A DNA stretch of 64,000 bases, taken from assembly GCA_002633005.1 (NCBI GenBank), contig NMRA01000145.1, positions 86,789 to 150,788 on the forward strand, read 5' to 3'. Position 1 is the first letter of the stretch. Each line of letters starts with the position of its first letter. Both the position numbers and the translations under genes were made by a program. Shown here in pieces: positions 23,467 to 35,078 of this stretch. Origin of the DNA: Phoronis australis. Taxonomy: Eukaryota > Phoronida > Phoronidae. The notes under the pieces were generated by a model. That model was not told the DNA's origin and did not search any database. It saw nothing but the letters and a program-made list of their open reading frames with translations.

Positions 23467-26400
23467 AGCACACATCACGAATTTTTGTCCGCCCGGTCGG
23501 AAATTGGTCGACGACTGGCCGTCGACCAGTCGGCAAATTAGCCAACCGGCAGCCGCCCACAGTGCCGACTCATAAGACGACTCCCCAGCCGACCATTCAG
23601 CCGACCAGCTATCAGCTGGTCGGCTGCTATTTTTAGGCTAGAGTAGCAGTTGCGTAATAGGTTGTCACGCTCATACAACTTTGCGTGTCGATGCATATTA
23701 GTCTTAGCACAGGGTCAAATAAATTAACCTAGTTTTGCTGTCTCGGTTACCTGAGTTCACGTCGGTTGTGTAACACCACTAATTCGAAGTTTGATGCCAA
23801 GCGGTATTAGTAAATATTGGATGATGGACAATGCAACAAGTTTTGGATGAAAAACGTGAAAGTTTTCTTTACATTTGATCTTTAATTTGACTCGTGACCT
23901 TAACAAGTTGTATTAGATTGGTTGTTTCCCGGTCAATACAACGCTGTAGTCATTTTGAAAACGCGGCTGTTTTTTGCAGTCTTTGCCCACAATTGATTTT
24001 GTTTGTGTAACGCCAAACTGCGTCATTTTTGCGTTTTTTAAGTTAATCACCGGTCTCCTATCACGCGCTCATGATGATGGATTAGTGAGTGAGTTGTTAT
24101 ATCGCGAGGAGCTCTCACTCCGGGGATTTTATTTTCATAGTATTGACCCTTGCAGTACAAAGTCGACGCGAAATTCACGGTCCAGTAGGCCTATGCCCTA
24201 AACCCTCGGACTTCGATGACTCTAACTTCGAAATCATACTATGGTTACGATTTCCACGAACTAAGACGGTGACATCTAACACGGAACGACCACTGTTGAG
24301 GCTACTGCCAATTGTAGCTTTGCGCATTCCGTTTTCATGTATCGGTGACGTTAAAATCTGGGCTAGTTACATGTACACGTAGACCCCTATCAGTTGGCCG
24401 TTCACGTTGTTCCAAAAATAAATATTTTTTGTCAACAACATATTGACAAATTATGTAAAATAAATCAATTGTGAATGGGAAGATGTGAATACGTGGTGAA
24501 GAGGTATTTGTCTCTAAGGGCATATTTGGGTGAATCTTTGGTAAAGAGATTGCGATGGCAAAAATGATAGACACGAAGGTGCACTTTTGAGAAGCAAAGC
24601 GTCTGGTGATATTTATAGCGTATGATCTGGCCACCTTAGGTAGTAAGTGACGCTGAATGAGAAGTGGCAACTACAAAATAAAAATAAAAAATAAATAAAT
24701 CATGCTTGTATTGCCACCTCCCCCCCTCCCCGAGTTTTGCACATTCTAATGAGTCATCACTCAAGATTTGGTTCCATTTCAGTCCTAAACTCGTAGAATA
24801 TGTCTTCTGTTCTCAGCTGTAAGAAAAAAACTATTTTTCGAAACGGTGCTCAGTCTTAAAAAAGTTTTCAGCATGAAATGAAATGCCAATCACACGCAGC
24901 GTTGTAAGACAGAGACGTTGGCGTTTCCGTATGTCCACAAAAGTGCTTTGAGCAGAGTGTACAAATTTGTTCATTTCGCTTTTCTACAATGACGACTATG
25001 GTCAACACGGTGTTTTAAAAAAGTACACTTTTGAGGGCATTTTCAAAAATAAATGTTTGGTTGATGAATTCAGCGAGTCGGTGTCCACGGGAAGAAAACG
25101 GTATCTGCATAAAGAAAGAGTTGCGTTTTCAAAACATTCAGAGCATGAGCTCAAGGACTACCTGAGAAAGAAAATAAAACCGAATACCAAACAGAAACTT
25201 GTCCAATGAATGTAAAGCTCTTGGAAAACTGTTAACCCGAAGAAATGTGCAAAATACGAACATCATTTACGGAAGGTTGTACCAGAAGTGATTCGTTGCA
25301 GTGGAGCCGACACGGGGTAGTAAAAACACTGTGCTGTGCACTAGTTAGCTGAATGGAAAGCTGAAGCGGAAAAATCCAGAACACACATTTTCTATTCAGG
25401 AATTGAAATCTCTGTAGAATCAAAAACAATTGGCAACCAGGATTTATTAAGTCAGAAAACTTATCTCACCAGGAGACAATTGTTTTCATGCCCGGAGACT
25501 ACGTGATCACCCATTATGCAACGATGACAATCCAGGGTGTACCTATACATTGGCATCTAATGTAAAACGTGGATTAGACGAAAGAAATTCAACCGCATTT
25601 CCAAGATAATATGTCTCGTCGGCAAGTGGTTGAACATTTAGCCCTTGTTTATACGTATAGTATGGACATTATCACTTTGAATGATCAATGCTTGGGGATG
25701 GTGACGTGGTGTTCTGGCGTGTAAAGTTACTGACGTGGGAAGTTTTTGAACCTGACATATTAAATTTTCAGTTAGATAGTATTTTATTTTGATCCTGAAG
25801 TGAAGAATTTTTTGTCCTCACTTGATAAATTGTAGGTGCTGATGTGATAAATTTTCAGTCTTGACGTGGTGAATTTTGGTCTTATTTGTTTCTTTTTTTG
25901 GTCATCTGTGTGAAAACAATCTCAATGTATTGGATTGTTTTAATTCCTGCTTAAGTAAAATTTCTGGTTTTGAGATATTTATTTTTGGTCCTTGAGAGTT
26001 AACATGTTTTGCTTGGTTTTAATCTTGCATAGAAAATATATGCCGTTAAATGTTTCCAATTAGGCCTCCGATAAATGTGGGATAGCAGGTTGTGTAGCAT
26101 CGTACTTAACTTCTTATATAAATCTAGGTGTTCCTGATTTAGTAATACTATGAAAAATGAGCAGTTATGACTATTAAAATGTATAGTTGTGGATTCTTTT
26201 GAAATTCTGTATCCTTTGTATATGCCTGGTGTAGATGGCTCAGTGTGATATTATGTATTAAGCCTTATTATCCTCTATGGCTTAACAACTACATATCTTC
26301 ATTCATACCTGTAACAGAGGTACTCCCAGGATCATCAAGCATGTGTATGTTTTTATTCTAATGAGGGGTGCTTCGAATGTACAATTAGTAATCATACTTT

Positions 26401-27953
26401 TGCAGTGGTTCCTAACAAACGTATTCATTAAACCCAGTAAATATCTTTGCAACTGCCGATCTGCATATTAGATATGCATAATGCATCATACCTCATCAGA
26501 GTAAAACTTTTTTCAATCATAGTAGAAACAATTATTTGTTATCATTGTCACAAAACGTTAACAAACGCAGTCAGTGTCTGTAACTGTTGTCTACATTGCT
26601 GATGAATTAAAGTCGGTCTAATTCCATTTTTATAGCACTAATTCATGCCAAAGGTTTCAGTGAAATTGCGCCCCCTTAAAAGTTTTGACTTGCCCTGGTG
26701 ATCACTAGAATCCGATGCAATCAACTTATAGAAGTTGTTTTTTAACCAGTGTGATAGAGCTGAAAATTGTGTGCGTTTTCATTTACGAAAGTGTTCATTT
26801 TGAATCACTAGGTTAATAATTTTTACGCTCTACGTGAAAACACAGACTACTTTTTAGGATTACATGTACCAGGTTACCCCGAAAATATTATTTTCAAAGT
26901 TTTACCCTGTGGAGTATACGCGAAACGTCAAGTATTGTGTTCTTACACCAAAGGGATCGGAAGACTCTAGCCTTGGTGCGAAGCTGTTTACTAAATTAAA
27001 TATACAAATTTGCGCCGTTGTGGGTAAAAACTGACCGAATGAAATCTTCCTAGAGTAATCTAAATTATTTACCAGCATTGCAAAAATTAGTTTTCTACAA
27101 TTATTCTAATGCGAAAGTTATGGTGTGATCTTTTTCGTCGACTTTTGACGCAATGAAATATTGCGTCACCTATTAGCCATTTTCTTTTCCCCAGATTCTT
27201 CAATCAAACGTTCTCCCTCGAGGTTGCGTAAACGTCCTGACAAATGATCAGAATTGGTTTCACTTCATTGTATGTTTGTGGAATTTTGATATCAGTGAAC
27301 TGAATTTTAGAACAAATTTTGCTGAAATGTTGTCACCATCTAATGGGAGATGTCGAAAACATTTTGAAAGTGGCGCGTGTCACGAATGAACTCTTTCAAA
27401 ACGATGACATACGTTTTTTCGTTACAAAATGCAGAGAATTACGCAAGAAGATGATGTCGGATGTTTTTCGCTTAAACGGCCGTAACGGGCAACTTGAATG
27501 CCACTTGACTTCCAGAGTTTGCATGCACACCCGCCGGCCGTGAGCTCATGTTGGTACAAGCTTTTCGACGAGGTGACAAGCGTAACTATCCGGGCTGTGT
27601 GAAGTTTCGAGGTCTGTTTGAGCTCAATACGCAGTGGCACCTTGCTGTATTTTGAAAATAGTCTTCATACAGCTAGCTGGCTAGATAGGAAGGCTCTAGC
27701 TTCGAAAAGATTTTTACTGCTAAAGTGACAATTTCAGAATGATGATGGACGATGGATGACACTATAAACCGATCACAGTCTTCCGTTTTCATGCGCCCAT
27801 GAATTAATATCGACGCTACGTTCAAACCATTGTTTATGTTGTTCCTGAAATAAACTTGAGCTCTATTGCTATACCAACATGTTAACAAATTATACAGAAA
27901 TGAACAATAATTATCTGCGGTAAAGCGCTATATACAGCGTGATGAAGTGATGA
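23467..27953. other. Sequence lying between repeat copies A and B, no gene recognised
   Basis: This 4.5 kb holds a GC-rich foldback segment (about 23485-23640) and otherwise ordinary AT-rich DNA. The longest open frame of note (24967-25209, plus, 80 codons, lysine-rich) matches no family I know and is not supported by other signals. The stretch is bounded left by the end of copy A and right by an N followed directly by copy B. Confidence 0.5.
23485..23640. repeat. GC-rich foldback cluster with a 12 bp perfect hairpin
   Basis: Arms AGCCGACCAGCT (23599-23610) and AGCTGGTCGGCT (23614-23625) surround ATC and are followed by a T run. Further GTCGAC and CCGAC/GTCGG motifs crowd the preceding 110 bases, for example GGTCGAC and GTCGACC around 23506-23527. 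The G+C content is well above that of the surroundings. Confidence 0.6.
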
Positions 27954-27954
27954 N
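27954..27954. other. Ambiguous base N at a repeat boundary
   Basis: It is the only N I saw in the window. It falls directly before the first base of repeat copy B, so it probably marks an assembly join and not a simple sequencing ambiguity. Confidence 0.7.
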
Positions 27955-28978
27955 ACGCCCAGACATAGCTGACAGCACTATGCACCCATGCAAATAGGTG
28001 TAAGTGGCCACACACAAACTAAAATCCCCAGAGACTTAACCACCAAAACCCATGTGATTATCACAAAATAACAAAATGAAAGTCCTCTGACGTGCAACAC
28101 TTGGCGAAATCAAAAAATAACTTAAAGGTGATGTTGACGACAAAACAAAGAACACTAACAACCACAGTCCTGACGTACATTACATGATAAACCAAAAGTA
28201 CATTGAATCAGTCAATAAATGACAGTCACCAAATCAGAAGACCTTGAGTACAGTAAATCCAGAACTAAATGATAATTGAGAAACTGATCATGCATTGCAA
28301 ATAGACAGTGACATCTATTTACTAATTTTGAAGAGGTTAAATCAAAGCATCATGGAATTGGAGCTCCTAAAACGTAATTCGAAAAATGACTGTCACAGCG
28401 ACATCTTGCATCTGATTTCACAAAAAATAAAATTACTCAAGCTATTGACTGGATAAACACTGTATGGAAATTTCATATCGATCAGATGAAAAATAAGATC
28501 TCTAACATTAATATGATAAGCCAACATTAAGTGCAGTTAGAACTAGGTCAATAAAAGAACAACCAACTAAGCAGTAAATCTCGAATATCTCGAGAACGGT
28601 AAGTTGTAGTGATCAACGGGTTTCATAGCACTCGAAACAATCTCAAGACACACACCATAATTCAGACAGATCTGTCAAGGTCTGTGCTGAAGATAACACA
28701 CAAAAACTCAATTAATTGGACAGCAGTCAGCAGAAAATCTCAAGTAAGTCGAGAATGGTAAGTCCTAGAGAAAAGAAAATGGTACGCTTAAGACAGCCTG
28801 TGAAATGAACTACCCACAGAAAAAATTCCTCCAGCGACAGCAGAGATAATGGTGCCACAAACCAAAATAGTGCAAAATGGCCAGCACAATGCCATTTTGC
28901 TTCCAATTTTATCAAAAAACAATAGGCTCTGTGTCATTCAGAGACACATGCTGTGTGCAAATTCCACATTGACCGTAT
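27955..28978. repeat. 1 kb repeat copy B (uninterrupted)
   Basis: Nearly identical to copy A (21036-23466) without the hAT-like insertion. It has an extra stretch near 28757-28775 and lacks 23 bp near 28065. It could be a true duplicate, or the other haplotype of the same locus placed in tandem by the assembler. It contains no gene. Confidence 0.85.
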
Positions 28979-30072
28979 ACAAAATATGGCCGGTAGAGTG
29001 GGAACAAAGAACAACACAAATTTTATGACAATGCAAAACTTAGAGAAATTTTATTTATCATGAAGAAATAACTAAATGTGGATTATGATCATTGCTAATG
29101 ACAATCTAGTCAAAACAACTGACAAACAATCAAAAATTAGTTTTGTTCTAAGAATTTGTTAATGAAGGTCCCTGAGAGTTCAAATCAACTGACTTCAAGG
29201 TTTCTTCAAATGACAAGTGGAGGGAAACAAAACATTCCGCTTTCAAGCATGCACATTTTTTGCAGTGGATAACTTACAGGGGTCCTGGGTTTTGAGAACC
29301 AGTTTGATGCCTGTTATTCAGTTCAGTGGAGAAAACTGGTTCTTAAAACGGGAGATTTTGTTGCTATCACCAATTTTTGATAAAGGAATTGGTAGATTTC
29401 CCTTCTTAGTTTTTGAGCCAAATAAACATATAAGTAGAAAAGTGAAACACGCAGTGACAGTTTCCACTTAAACCTTACATTCATCAAAAATAGATTCAGT
29501 CCACAAAATATCAATACAAATGTCTAGGGTTTATTACAAGAAATTTTGGAATTCGTGGACTCCCAAGCTCATTCAACTAACTAATGTTATCAAGTGCAGT
29601 TTGCGAGTAACATGTTATTGACAAAGTCTAATAAAATGATTGTCATATCTTAGTAAATCATGGCTTGTGAAGGAGTATATACAAAAAATGTAACAAATTA
29701 CTTTAATTTCAACAGATATTCTCGCTGTGTCACTAGTCCAAACAACAAATGGATTTAACGTCATTTTCATTATTCTACCTCACATGATGTCCCTGAGGGA
29801 ACACACTTTTAAGTGCCCAGGCATTATAAAGATCAATTTGAGAACCACACTGAGTTCTCATTAAGGTCTCAGTTTGAGTAAACACCGTTCAGGAAATATG
29901 TAGAAAAAAACCACAGAGATTATAACACACTGAAAAATAATTAAGTGGGTTCTAAAGATAAAATAATGGGTGGCATGCCATAAAGCTTTATGGAACAATT
30001 AATTATTTTAATCGGACAAGTTACTTCAGCGGTTACAACAGATTAGACAGGACTTGGAGAACGACAGTCACT
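28979..30072. other. Upstream flank of GPCR 4
   Basis: Non-coding. It contains one copy of the TTTTGAGAACCAG foldback family at 29272-29350. An acceptor-like pyrimidine/AG site, TTAGACAG, ends at about 30051, shortly before the receptor ATG. Confidence 0.5.
29272..29350. mobile_element. Foldback MITE (GAGAACCAGTTT family)
   Basis: The left arm starts ACTTACAGGGG and contains TTTTGAGAACCAGTTT; the right arm contains AAAACTGGTTCTTAAAA. The spacer, including CTGTTATTCAGTTCAGTGG, is like that of the copy at 62853-63530. The outer part of the right arm has decayed. Confidence 0.65.
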
Positions 30073-31062
30073 ATGAACGCAACCAAGGCAAACACCACAA
30101 ACTTAACAGAATGGTACACTTTCTGCTACAGCTTTCTTGCCATGGCCATATTCATAGCAAACGGAGTACTGATCACCACCATAGCTAAGAACAAAGGTCT
30201 TCACACCAGCCCCAACATTTATGTATTTGGCCTCGGAATAGCTGACTTGTGTGTTGGGCTGATAACAATACCTCTAATGCTGGCAACTGGTTACATTGAT
30301 TTCACGAAGCAGCCAGAGATTTGTCTCGCTATAGTGAGTCACTACCACCAACAAGTTTCTACGTCCATAACTCTGCTGACCCTTCTAGCACTGGATCGGT
30401 GTCTGTTCATTGTCTGGCCATTGCAGTATCTAACAAAAACAACCAAATGTAGAGCTATCACAGCAGTAGTGACAGCAACCATTGCAGTATCAATGTGGTC
30501 CTTCTCGCTTTCCTTAGGGTGGAACAGACTTTCACTGGGTCTCATCAAACAGGAGGACCTTTATTGCCTGCCAGAATTCGTACAGATGCCAAATCATCTA
30601 ATGGTGACTATAATTTTTCTCGTCCTGGAAGTAATTGTCCAGATAATATGTTTTGCACTGATAGCCTATACAGCTTGGCGACATAAAATGAATATCAGTA
30701 AGATGAGATCAATGGGATCAACTCCACCCAGACATTCCCAAATCAGCGTCAGAGCAACATTGGTTTTGGCAATGCTGATACTCACATCAGCTGTGGGTTG
30801 GCTACCAGCATTGCTCATGCAAGCATCATGGTTCTCCTGGTTCGCAAGTGTCAAGGTCAAAGACTATAGTGACACAGAATCACTAGTTCGAAAAACGTTA
30901 GTGTTTGCTGGACTATTGACATCCCTTATCAACCCATTAATCTATGGATTTGGAACACCATCGGTGAAACGTGCAGCTTTGCTATTGTTCAAAAAACGTG
31001 TCTCAAATAGAGTAACAAGACCTGCAAACAGGATGGAAATTTACGCTTTAACTCGGAGATGA
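30073..31062 (+). CDS. Class A GPCR 4, adenosine/MECA-like
   Basis: A 329-residue seven-pass receptor. The N-terminus has three sequons (N2, N7, N10). Landmarks: N30, IAD with D58, C84, DRC at 108-110, W142, GWN at 149-151, C165, GWLP at 242-245, NPLIY at 287-291 then GFGT. It is the closest paralogue of GPCR 5: both carry PALL.QASWFSWF after TM6 and a KDY.DTES motif before TM7. It differs from GPCR 5 in having DRC where GPCR 5 has DRY. The frame is intact and intronless. The tail is short and basic with no clear palmitoylation cysteine. Confidence 0.93.
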   Translation: MNATKANTTNLTEWYTFCYSFLAMAIFIANGVLITTIAKNKGLHTSPNIYVFGLGIADLCVGLITIPLMLATGYIDFTKQPEICLAIVSHYHQQVSTSITLLTLLALDRCLFIVWPLQYLTKTTKCRAITAVVTATIAVSMWSFSLSLGWNRLSLGLIKQEDLYCLPEFVQMPNHLMVTIIFLVLEVIVQIICFALIAYTAWRHKMNISKMRSMGSTPPRHSQISVRATLVLAMLILTSAVGWLPALLMQASWFSWFASVKVKDYSDTESLVRKTLVFAGLLTSLINPLIYGFGTPSVKRAALLLFKKRVSNRVTRPANRMEIYALTRR

Positions 31063-32194
31063 GTAGTCCATACTTGAACAAGACAGGAAAGCACTCTGAA
31101 GGCAGTGTAATAAAAACTAATGGTGCAGGTAATAAAAGCAAGAGGGTTAGAGGCAATAATTCTACATGTTTTGAAAAAATTGCTGAACATGAAACTCCAT
31201 GAACGCTTTTATAATGGAAACACAGTAAATTTAAAGGTATTATACATGAACACGTGTTTACATACATCCAGGCAGTGCAGTCGAGCAAAAAAAGAACCAC
31301 TTGCCAGGTATAGAATACACTAGCCTTATGCCCTTGCACATGAGACATTGCCAAGTCTGAAGACTTAAGACTGCCGTTTTTTTCCGCCACCCAATAGGGG
31401 TCCCCATGTCGCCTCTCCGATCAAAAAACAATGGTCACACAAGTTCATAATTTATTCACATATATTTCATCTTGGTTTGTAATGGATCGGTAACACAGGA
31501 GGCATGTGTTTCACGGCCTTGTCGGATTTTTATCGAACAATTACGGCTTCTGTCTGCTTACTTCTTGTTGCAATTTGAGCGTGTGTTTGACATGTTGTGA
31601 CTGCTGAGGGTGGCGAATGCACTGATCTGACGAAATAAACGGAACAATTATGAACCAAAGGTATTCAATCTATGAAAAAATGATATTAATTTGAAGTTTC
31701 GAAGTCACCACAAATTTTGAAGAAAATTTCGGTGAATTATTGTCTACCTGAAAGTCACCAAATAGAGCACTGTTATCAATATGAAATACATAATTCACAT
31801 TCGTGTTTTGTTCTTTCTATGATATTCTCCAAAGTTGACATGTGTGAACTTTTCGAAAGTGAACACGTTTCACATTTTAACCGACTGTTTATCATCTTGG
31901 TCATTGCACTTGTTCCCACATTCATAACAGTTACGTCCAACAAAAATACATTTTAATTGGAAAAAACCTACTGTAACATGTCTTAAACAGTACACACCAT
32001 GGATTTTTGCACATTTTGAATTACCGGTGGCCACAGACTAAATGTATGACGTAAAATTTAGCTAAACCCATGCATGTTTATTTTGTGTAATTAGCTCGAA
32101 ATTTTGATTTTTCTTTCAATTTTGCCAATTTCCCCATTTCCCGCCATGTGACGTCATGGGTTGAACACAAGAGATCAGTTACTAGCATTGAGCA

Positions 32195-32431
32195 ATGGCG
32201 GAGAGCAGTGAATTTGAAAGCGACGACGATTATGAGCAAGAATTGAATGAATACTATGAAGGAATGTACGGGAATGGTGGCCAGGATGAGGAAATGGGGT
32301 TGCAAGAAAGCGAGAACAAATTTGGTGTGCTCCCGGCTGCGTACTTTTCTACGAACGAGATCCTCCCGCGAGAGAAGCGGCCTCGGGCTCGGCGAGTCAA
32401 CCCAGTCATCCAACAGACGATCCTGAATTAA
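32195..32431 (+). CDS. Small acidic protein or first exon within the THAP element
   Basis: 78 codons from an ATG in good context (GCAATGGCG). It begins MAESSEFESDDDYEQEL, very acidic, then has a neutral stretch and ends in a basic REKRPRARR segment. I do not recognise it. It could be the N-terminal part of a second element protein whose body was deleted, or a small host gene. The 16 bp inverted repeats enclose it, so an element origin is more likely. Confidence 0.35.
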   Translation: MAESSEFESDDDYEQELNEYYEGMYGNGGQDEEMGLQESENKFGVLPAAYFSTNEILPREKRPRARRVNPVIQQTILN

Positions 32432-32464
32432 GAGCCGATGTTTCTGAATGATAAATATTGTCCT

Positions 32465-32659
32465 TTATTGAACCAGGCCTTCATCGTAACATCTCCTGTG
32501 ACTGGAGTCGAAACACGAGTCCTCAAAGTGGGCAGATGAGGTCCCACACTCTCATTCGGCGCACGAAGCGATGCCACTTCTGCGCAACTTTGGTGTCCTT
32601 CGGAACACCGAGACATTCTCCACCTGGCTGCTGTTGCTGCAGCCTCCGGAAACACATCT
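32465..32659 (-). pseudogene. Frameshifted THAP zinc-finger remnant
   Basis: Read on minus, one frame gives RCVSGGCSNSS..NVSVF, the next PKDTKVAQKWHRFVRR, and a third SSAHFEDSCFD. Together these match, in order, the C..GC, FP.D, W and CS.HF elements of a THAP domain. Two frameshifts separate them and the cysteine of the CS.HF motif is replaced by serine, so it is dead. The host sequence is the inverted-repeat element around it. Confidence 0.65.
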
Positions 32660-34039
32660 TTTGATCCCTCTACGAACCTTCTCGGCGCTAAATGTACTTT
32701 GCTTTCACTTCACTCTGAATTGTCTCTGATCCGAACAGTATGGCGAACGACTAGGGTTCAACCCATGACGTTGTACATAATTATTATTTTTTCAATTTTT
32801 ACGTGTTTCTTTATGAGCTGTGCACTAAAGGCACTGAAATCAAGTAAGATATAACAATAAAATTTATTTTGAAGTACTAGTCATGTTGTGTACACTTTAA
32901 ATGTCAGCAAGATCTTTATGTCTTAACAACGCAAACTCGATATTTTTCCTTAAATGCCATTCAAGATTCTACCATAATCTCTTTTAGTAACACAAAACTA
33001 ATTTAATATTAAGCACAATTGGTTTCAATCATCCAGTATGTTTATCGCTTTTAATTGACAGTCTTATGTTGTAAAAACACCTTTAACCAATTGTTCTGAG
33101 AATACTACTAACACCTCATGTGTAACATTCACCATCACAGCAACAACATGTAATAATTATTTAATTTCTACAATTACACTGTGACAATCAGGCAAAGAGA
33201 CCTCAGTTTCAATATCACAATACCTTCCAACACGCATGCATAAGACATCGTCTATTGTAAAATGCCACGGGCATTTCCAATAATACTTAAATTTCCAATG
33301 GTGGCCTTTTTCCAAGGATTTCTAACACTGTTGTGAAGACCCAAAATATTTTCTGATGGTAGCTGTGGTACAGACCTTTACATAAAAAACAATGCAGTTG
33401 GTCTAATGTCATTTGCGTTGCATAAGACGTTAGAAGGCATCAAGGTTGGGCCCATTGCACAGAACACCTGAGCTAAAACCACGAGCACTGTTATGGTTCT
33501 TCAAGAAAGGAAGTTTTCAAGTCAGCCCGTCTCCTTTAAGAAAACGGACAAAGAGAGAGCTTTACATTGTAAAGCATTAGTTTGATGCTATATATCTTTT
33601 ATGAAAAAATGAAAAAAACAATTTGTCTGCCAATTGTGTCCTACATTGGTTAGATTTTACCGTAACCTCAGATGGTTCAGATGGATAAAATTTAAGTCCT
33701 ATTGTGCACATTGGTAGATGGAGGAGTGTGTTGAGACAACGCAATCCCAAAAAACGTCCTTGTTCCATACAACACAAAGGTAGACACATTCACCGTTTGT
33801 ACTATACAGATTCAACTGCTGTTGGGATTGCACAAAGTTAACTGGTTGGAAACAAGTTGTACAAGAGCAAACGCCACATTAACCACTGAGTTATGACGCA
33901 CGCTGCGGCTTTGAAGCCCCAATAAAAAGGATTAGTTTTTAAATATAAAGTAATTGACAGCAAACACTGACTATTTGAAAATCAAACACTGCGGTGGCTT
34001 AACTACAGTGGAGCTGTCTATAAATGGAAATCAACCATC

Positions 34040-35029
34040 ATGAACAGCACAAAGATGGCCTTCGACAATTTGCCTTACTGGACAACATACTGCTATGGTG
34101 GTCTTGCTGTTGCCATAGTGATCCCAAATGGAGTACTACTGGCAACCATTATCAAAACAAAATCTCTTCACACCAACCCGAACATATATGTATTTGGACT
34201 TGGACTGGCCGACATGTGTGTTGGACTGATAACAATACCACTTATTTTGGCAGTAGATTACATTGACTTTGTAAAACAACCGCAGGCATGTCTCACCATG
34301 CTTAGTCTCTACTTCCAACAGGTTGCTACGTCCATAGCTATGTTGACGCTTCTATCACTAGACCGGTATCTGTTCATTGTCAGACCGTTACAGTATCAAA
34401 TAGTGGCTACCAAATTCAGAGCTATTGCAACAGGGGTAATAGTAGCCATCGCAGCATTCATGTGGTCCTTCTCGCTCTTGTTTGGATGGAATCAATTATC
34501 CCATGGCGTGATTAAAATAGAAGAGGCATATTGTCTTCCGGAGTACATAGAGATGCCACTTCATCTTATGGGGACAATTATTTTTCTTGTCATCGCTGAA
34601 ACTGTACAGATCACATGTTTTGCACTGATTGCCTACATAGCGTGGCAGCAAAAGAAGAAAATTAACCAGATGACAACAGTCGAACCAACTCCACTCAGTC
34701 AGCCAAAAATTAGTGTGAGAGCCACCATAGTTTTGGCAATGCTGGTGTTTACATCCACCGTGGGTTGGCTACCGGCGTTGCTTTTACAAGCATCATGGTT
34801 CTCCTGGTTCGTAAGTGAAACGGTGAAAGACTACAATGACACGGAATCGTCAGCTCGAGATATATTGGTGCTGGCTGGACTACTAACATCCTTCATCAAC
34901 CCATTAGTCTATGGATTTGGCACCCCTTCAGTGAAACAAGCAGCTAGCCAAATGTTCAGGAGACGTGACTTGAACAGGGCAACAAGTGGACCAAATACCG
35001 TAGAAATTTTCACCACTCATCAGCAATGA
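34040..35029 (+). CDS. Class A GPCR 5, adenosine/MECA-like, canonical DRY
   Basis: A 329-residue receptor starting at the ATG at 34040 with a sequon at N2. Landmarks: N30, LAD with D58, C84, DRY at 108-110, W142, GWN at 149-151, C165, GWLP at 242-245, NPLVY at 287-291 then GFGT. It aligns with GPCR 4 along its whole length. An earlier in-frame ATG is not present nearby; the ATG at 34024 is in another frame. The DRY shows that the DRC state of its sister is probably derived, or that DRY was regained. The frame is intact. Confidence 0.93.
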   Translation: MNSTKMAFDNLPYWTTYCYGGLAVAIVIPNGVLLATIIKTKSLHTNPNIYVFGLGLADMCVGLITIPLILAVDYIDFVKQPQACLTMLSLYFQQVATSIAMLTLLSLDRYLFIVRPLQYQIVATKFRAIATGVIVAIAAFMWSFSLLFGWNQLSHGVIKIEEAYCLPEYIEMPLHLMGTIIFLVIAETVQITCFALIAYIAWQQKKKINQMTTVEPTPLSQPKISVRATIVLAMLVFTSTVGWLPALLLQASWFSWFVSETVKDYNDTESSARDILVLAGLLTSFINPLVYGFGTPSVKQAASQMFRRRDLNRATSGPNTVEIFTTHQQ

Positions 35030-35078
35030 CATTGTATAACCAAAGACCAGAACTCTGCTGTTATAACTTATGGCCAAA

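Larger units (their letters stand above)
32151..32771. mobile_element. 621 bp element with 16 bp inverted ends and a THAP remnant
   Basis: ACGTCATGGGTTGAAC at 32151-32166 is exactly inverted at 32756-32771. Between the ends are an open acidic frame on plus (32195-32431) and a decayed THAP zinc finger on minus (32465-32659). THAP fingers are used by P-element and Kolobok transposases, so this is probably an internally deleted relative. The target-site duplication is not clear, so the true ends may lie a few bases further out. Confidence 0.6.
31063..34039. other. Intergenic between GPCR 4 and GPCR 5
   Basis: It contains the 621 bp inverted-repeat element at 32151-32771. I recognise nothing else in the AT-rich remainder. 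Confidence 0.5.

Noticed and set aside
24967-25209. Open frame of 80 codons, lysine-rich, plus strand
   Set aside because: No ATG in strong context, no family resemblance, no splice or promoter support; frames of this length are expected by chance in AT-rich DNA.
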